Source: an uncultured bacterium
GTDB lineage: Bacteria > Planctomycetota > Phycisphaerae > Sedimentisphaerales > Anaerobacaceae
NCBI GenBank assembly: GCA_913009355.1
Contig: CAJVYN010000002.1
Location: 1-33,240 of the forward strand
Length of the DNA: 33,240 nt
Reading direction: 5' to 3'
Position numbers and translations under genes: made by a program. The notes under the pieces were generated by a model, which did no database searches, was not told the origin of the DNA, and saw only the letters and a program-made list of their open reading frames with translations. Of this stretch, positions 29,483-33,240 are shown in pieces (positions within the stretch are counted from its first letter, which is position 1; the number at the start of each line of letters is the position of its first letter).

Positions 29483-31105
29483 ATGACCGGAAAAGAAAAA
29501 AACGAGGTATTCGACAGTCTTCCCACCTGCGTAGCCGAGTTTATAAAACTTGTCATAAAGAAAATGCGGTATCGCAAGAAGGTTCGGCTGGATGTCCAGG
29601 CCGAATTAGCAGCCCATTTTGAAGATGAATTGCGTAGCTGTAAAACCGATGAGCAAAGAGAGCAAAAAGCTCAGCAGCTAATCGCCGATTTCGGCGATGT
29701 AAAGTTATTAGCTGTATTACTACGCCGGGCCAAGAAACGCTGCCGACCATTGTGGCGAAAAGCTCTTGTGCGAAGCTTTCAGGTGCTTGGGATAACCGTT
29801 TTATATCTTCTGATATGTTCCAGCCGATTGCTCATCGGAACACCAACTATTAGCATCGATTATGTCGATTGGCTAAATGAGCTGGTTCAAGCTGGCAGAG
29901 ATGAATCGGAAAATGCAAAGCCTTATTACGAAAAAGCTGTTGAGGTTTGTGTGAGGATGCCGGATTGGTTAAGTAAATGTAGAGCAAAATGGCCAGCTGA
30001 TTTTAATAACGCTGAAATGAAAACGTTTTTGGAATGGATTAGTAATAATAAAGAGACTGTTGAATTAGTAAGACAGGGTGCCGCAAAATCTTATTACTGG
30101 CCAATTTACCGCGGTGATAAAACCGGATGGATACAAGAGACTATGATGCAAAATGTTATGAAGCCACTGGGTAACTACAGGAAAGCTGCTTACACAATGA
30201 AGTGGAAGATTTTGAATGATGCGTACAATGGTGATATAAATTCTGCATTGGACGATTGTGTGGTTCTGCAAAGGTTTGGCAGTGATTTACAGGGCAAGGG
30301 CCTGTTGATTGAGCAGATGGTGGGCATAGCGATTGAAGCCATCGGATGCCAGACGACTTTAAGAATTTTGGGAAAGGTGGATATACCGGCGGATGTCCTG
30401 AGAAGCGTTCGAGAGAAACTTGAGAAAAATTACGGCAGACAGCAAGCCGCTATCAATTTGGAAGCGGAAAAGGCTTTTTGGTATGACTATGTGCAGCGAA
30501 CATTTACTGACGATGGACAGGGTGGTGGCCGCCCCTTGATACGGGGGGCACCGTTCGCAGCGGGAGACTGGAAAGACGGCCTATGGAAACTTGTCACCTT
30601 TAACTATCCGGACAGACGAGAGGTCACAGGAGGAATTAAGGAATATTTCAGACAGGCAGGAAAGTTGCTTGAGAAGACACCCTGGCAGTTGCATAATAAG
30701 GGGTTTGCAGCGAAAAGATGGGACGAGATTGGCAAAGATATTTTTATGCTGAGAATACTTGGGCCTGCACGGGGCAAAGTAAGTGAGATAAGTTGGCGGA
30801 TAAAAACGGATAGAGCAGCTATGTTGACAGTTTTGACGCTTAAGCAGTGGCAAAAAGAAAAGGAGGGTTATCCGGACAGTCTGGAAACGCTTATCGGAGC
30901 GGGTTATCTAAAAGAACTACCGATGGATCCGTACAGCAATAAGCCGTTGGTTTATAGAAAAACTGATGACAATTTCATTCTCTACAGTGTCGGCCTCAAT
31001 TTCGTTGATGACGGCGGAGAACTTAGAAAGGGCAGAAGCGGGAAAATTAGGCGGTGGGCTGATGAAGGCGATGCGGTTTTCTGGCCGGTACCGAAGAATG
31101 ATTAG
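29483..31105 (+). CDS. Membrane protein with HAAS-like N-terminus, PadR partner
   Basis: 540 residues, with GGAGG 8 nt before the ATG. Residues about 20-75 resemble the HAAS domain that accompanies PadR genes (RLDVQAELAAHFEDELRS and QKAQQLIADFGDV). One membrane helix lies at about 92-112 (FQVLGITVLYLLICS). The 400-residue outer part is helical. Its end (WQKEKEGYPDSLETLIGAGY, LPMDPYSNKPLVYR, FILYSVGLNFVDDGG) resembles a C-terminal region seen in large planctomycete proteins. The role is unknown; likely an envelope component whose level is set by PadR. Confidence 0.75.
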   Translation: MTGKEKNEVFDSLPTCVAEFIKLVIKKMRYRKKVRLDVQAELAAHFEDELRSCKTDEQREQKAQQLIADFGDVKLLAVLLRRAKKRCRPLWRKALVRSFQVLGITVLYLLICSSRLLIGTPTISIDYVDWLNELVQAGRDESENAKPYYEKAVEVCVRMPDWLSKCRAKWPADFNNAEMKTFLEWISNNKETVELVRQGAAKSYYWPIYRGDKTGWIQETMMQNVMKPLGNYRKAAYTMKWKILNDAYNGDINSALDDCVVLQRFGSDLQGKGLLIEQMVGIAIEAIGCQTTLRILGKVDIPADVLRSVREKLEKNYGRQQAAINLEAEKAFWYDYVQRTFTDDGQGGGRPLIRGAPFAAGDWKDGLWKLVTFNYPDRREVTGGIKEYFRQAGKLLEKTPWQLHNKGFAAKRWDEIGKDIFMLRILGPARGKVSEISWRIKTDRAAMLTVLTLKQWQKEKEGYPDSLETLIGAGYLKELPMDPYSNKPLVYRKTDDNFILYSVGLNFVDDGGELRKGRSGKIRRWADEGDAVFWPVPKND

Positions 31106-31168
31106 CCACGAATGAACACGAATAAATAAAAAACAATTAGTGAAAATTTGTGGCAGAAAAGATTTGTG

Positions 31169-31351
31169 TCAGCAATTGTAGCTTGCGACTCGCTGGGCCT
31201 TGCGCATACGCCGGCGATTCTTTTCTGAGGGTTTTTCATAATAGGCATTGCGCTTCATATCTCTGATTAGTCCCTCTTTTTCGCACAGTTTCTTAAAGCG
31301 TCTCATCATTTGCTGAACTGATTCGCCTGCACGCGATCTGACTCTTAGCAT
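31169..31351 (-). CDS. rpsU: Ribosomal protein bS21
   Basis: 60 residues from the ATG at 31351, giving the usual start LRVRSRAGESVQQMMRRFKK; AAAGGG lies 10 nt upstream. bS21 is a basic small-subunit protein near the anti-Shine-Dalgarno region, important for initiation. It stands alone. A TATAAT-like -10 (31409-31404 on the minus strand) lies upstream but lacks a good -35. The earlier in-frame start at 31390 is rejected for length. Confidence 0.92.
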   Translation of the reverse strand: MLRVRSRAGESVQQMMRRFKKLCEKEGLIRDMKRNAYYEKPSEKNRRRMRKAQRVASYNC

Positions 31352-31581
31352 AAAAAAAAACCCTTTCAATACCTCTAAAACTACAAGCAATGAGAAAACA
31401 ACATTATATTTTTAATTCGTCAAAAATCCTGGAACCCGTTAGTATAACGCAGATTTTATATTTTTTCAAGTCAAAAAAAACCTTTGTGGGCGGTTTTTGG
31501 TGCAAAAACAAGCTCATTTAGCTAAAAAATGCTCTATTAGTTAAAAAAAATCGCAAATTTGCCGAATATTCGGGCTTTGTT

Positions 31582-31610
31582 TTGATTATTGACAATTGAT
31601 TATTTATCAT
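31582..31610 (+). promoter_or_regulatory. Probable kdgK promoter within a TTGATTA array
   Basis: TTGATT (31582-31587), 17-bp spacer, TATCAT (31605-31610). It lies in six 7-bp units (31582-31623: TTGATTA, TTGACAA, TTGATTA, TTTATCA, TTGGTTA, TTGATAT). The predicted leader is about 43 nt. Confidence 0.5.
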
Positions 31611-31659
31611 TGGTTATTGATATGGCCTGCAGCATAATTAAATTGGGAGTAGGTTAAAA

Positions 31660-32808
31660 ATGAGTGAAAAGATAGTCAGCTATAAGCAAATCAAATCGGC
31701 TCAGGATTGCAAATATGACGGTGTATCTCTGGGAGAGGTTATGCTCAGACTGGACCCCTTTGATGTCCCCACAGCCAGGGCCTGGCAGATGAGGGTATAT
31801 CAGGGCGGCGGTGAGACAAATGTTGCCTGCGGTTTGGCTTATACTTTTGGCTTAAGAACAGCCGTCGTTACCGCCCTTGTCGATGATGTCGTCGGACACA
31901 ATATCCGCAATCAATTACGGATGGCCGGCGTTGATACCGCTAAAATCATCTGGTTTAATACCAGCAATGACGGTTCCGGATCTTCCACGGACCAAAAAGG
32001 CACATTAATGAACGGCGTTAATTTTACCTTTGTCGGCAAAGGTGTTATGCCGTCACACACCTGCTATTACAGGGCACATTCAGCCGTTCGGCAGCTTCAG
32101 AAGGGTGATATTAACTGGCAGGAAATATTTGGCACCGAAAGTGTGCGCATTTTTAACACAGGCGGGATTTACACTTTGATATCGCCTGCTTCCTCGCAGG
32201 TAGCCCTCGAAGCAGTTGAGGCTGCTAACCGCTGCGGAACTTTTGTTACAGCGGATTTAAACTACCGCTCGAAGGTAGAGCCCGACAAAAATAAAGCCAG
32301 GGAAATTAACCGCAAAGTCGTCCCTTACATTGGTTTTCTCGTAGGTAACGACACCGATATTTGTGATGCCCTGGGCTATGAAACTGACGTATGCAAAGCC
32401 GCTGGCTTTGAAGAATGGCTTGATGCTTATAAAGAGACGGTCCGTAAGGTCGCCGAGGATTATCCGAACTTAACTCTGATAGGCACCCAGTGGCGAGGGG
32501 CCGGCAACGCAGACATAATAAGCTGGGGGGCGGTGCTGTATGATACGGAAAATGACAAATTCTTCACAGCATCAATCAGGAAAGATATCCCCATTAAAGA
32601 TAGAACAGGGGGTGGTGATTCTTTCACTTCCGGCGTTTTAGCGGCTTTACTTAAGGGCAAAGATTTGCAGACAGCCGTTCAGTGGGGAGCTGCTCACGGC
32701 ATACTTGTTCAGGAAACACCCGGAGATATTACGATGGTGGATGAGAAAATGGTACTCTCGGAGGTAAACAGGGCCATAAGCGGAGGCGGAATCAAGGCCT
32801 CCAGATAG
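31660..32808 (+). CDS. kdgK: PfkB-family sugar kinase, probably 2-keto-3-deoxygluconate kinase
   Basis: 382 residues. It has the ribokinase fold: GEVMLRLDP near the start, the sugar-binding GGGETNVACGLAYTFGL, and the ATP/catalytic signature DRTGGGDSFTSG with base D320. KDG kinase phosphorylates 2-keto-3-deoxygluconate to KDPG. The aldolase-like gene 20 bp downstream supports this over ribokinase or fructokinase. About 40 residues longer than typical KdgK, mainly at the N-terminus (VSYKQIKSAQDCKYDG) and a central insertion. GGGAG lies about 10 nt before the ATG. Confidence 0.8.
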   Translation: MSEKIVSYKQIKSAQDCKYDGVSLGEVMLRLDPFDVPTARAWQMRVYQGGGETNVACGLAYTFGLRTAVVTALVDDVVGHNIRNQLRMAGVDTAKIIWFNTSNDGSGSSTDQKGTLMNGVNFTFVGKGVMPSHTCYYRAHSAVRQLQKGDINWQEIFGTESVRIFNTGGIYTLISPASSQVALEAVEAANRCGTFVTADLNYRSKVEPDKNKAREINRKVVPYIGFLVGNDTDICDALGYETDVCKAAGFEEWLDAYKETVRKVAEDYPNLTLIGTQWRGAGNADIISWGAVLYDTENDKFFTASIRKDIPIKDRTGGGDSFTSGVLAALLKGKDLQTAVQWGAAHGILVQETPGDITMVDEKMVLSEVNRAISGGGIKASR

Positions 32809-32828
32809 AGATTAAAGAAAGGACGAGA

Positions 32829-33240
32829 ATGTCAGAATACAAACCAGACAGAGGCAGAGTTGATAGAGCCGTTCGTCAGAGCGGTGTAGTGGTGGTAATG
32901 AACAAAAAGCACATCAAGACCCCTGAAGATATGGTTACTACTATGTATGAAGTTTATCAGGCCGGTTTTATAGCTGAGTGTACCTTTAGAATTGATGCCG
33001 GCATTCTCAAGGACGCGATGCAGGAGTTGTGCGTGCGCAGAGCCCAAAGTTCCGCGAGCCGTCCATTTATCCTTGGAGTTGGAAGTGTAATTAATCCTTC
33101 GGAACTGGAGACGGCTATAGAGATGGGTTTTGATATGGTGGTAGCGCCGGCTAATGTTATTGGCCGATACCGTGAAGGACATGACTTCGTTAGAACTTGC
33201 AGACCGGCGGATGTATTTTGTGCATCTGCTATATTGACCC
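32829..33240 (+). CDS. eda: KDPG/KHG aldolase-like protein, partial
   Basis: The gene runs off the window; 137 codons are visible. It starts 20 bp after kdgK with AAGGA 5-6 nt before the ATG. The stretch GVVVVMNKKHIKTPED, the acidic AECTFRID, ILGVGSVINPSELETAIEMG and MVVAPANV match the Eda (class I aldolase) barrel, where such segments form strands 1, 2, 4 and 5. KDPG aldolase splits KDPG into pyruvate and glyceraldehyde-3-phosphate. The Schiff-base Lys should lie near or past the cut end and cannot be confirmed. Kinase plus aldolase suggests use of uronates such as pectin or alginate products. Confidence 0.75.
   Translation, partial: MSEYKPDRGRVDRAVRQSGVVVVMNKKHIKTPEDMVTTMYEVYQAGFIAECTFRIDAGILKDAMQELCVRRAQSSASRPFILGVGSVINPSELETAIEMGFDMVVAPANVIGRYREGHDFVRTCRPADVFCASAILT

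Overview
The window looks like a chromosomal segment of an uncultured anaerobic member of the Planctomycetota, most likely class Phycisphaerae. This is inferred from the gene mix and protein style; no rRNA or taxonomic marker is present. Supporting signs are many small lipoproteins of planctomycete type, a PadR regulator paired with a large HAAS-like membrane protein whose C-terminal region looks planctomycete-specific, tandem clpP genes beside tig, a siroheme-type haem pathway, and gene ends rich in short tandem words.

Layout. 1-1850: an AT-richer accessory stretch with two lipoproteins around a half-size caspase/gingipain-like protein, closed by a terminator at each end. 1897-3680: a fibronectin-III-like gene, the broken C-terminal copy of a relative, and a 210-bp array of 21-bp palindromic units. 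3681-8608: tetrapyrrole cluster (ahbD-like radical SAM, hemA, hemX-like, ahbB on the minus strand; hemC divergent). 8647-9470: tRNA-Gly(UCC) and two palindromic repeat elements. 9471-14328 (+): division and wall cluster mraZ, a small ORF, a possible micro-ORF, rsmH, a LysM protein, an ftsL-like gene and ftsI. 14384-19121 (-): elongation cluster mreB-mreC-mreD-mrdA, convergent with ftsI. 19585-21916 (-): a 52-residue membrane protein, a coiled-coil membrane protein and a HEAT-repeat lipoprotein. 22095-25344 (-): lnt, a solitary DNA methyltransferase and a lipoprotein. 25399-28294 (-): clpP1, clpP2, tig. 28375-28784 (-): tRNA-Gly(GCC) and tRNA-Ser(UGA). 29033-31105 (+): padR and its membrane partner. 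31169-31351 (-): rpsU. 31660-end (+): a KDG kinase-like gene and the start of a KDPG aldolase-like gene.

How the genes fit together. HemA and HemC start tetrapyrrole synthesis from glutamyl-tRNA, while AhbB and the AhbD-like protein belong to the late siroheme-to-haem route. The mra/fts and mre/mrd clusters together provide septal and lateral peptidoglycan synthesis. Lnt acylates lipoproteins, several of which are encoded here. ClpP1 has Asn in place of the catalytic Asp while ClpP2 has a complete triad, suggesting a mixed ClpP1P2 peptidase. The last two genes form a 2-keto-3-deoxygluconate branch.

The most unusual property is a set of short tandem word arrays, nearly all with a 7-bp period but with a different word at each locus, often as inverted pairs. 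They supply -35 boxes (ahbB, hemC, tRNA-Gly, probably kdgK), gene ends (clpP1, clpP2), a signal-peptide core (the HEAT lipoprotein) and in-frame heptapeptide insertions in both penicillin-binding proteins.
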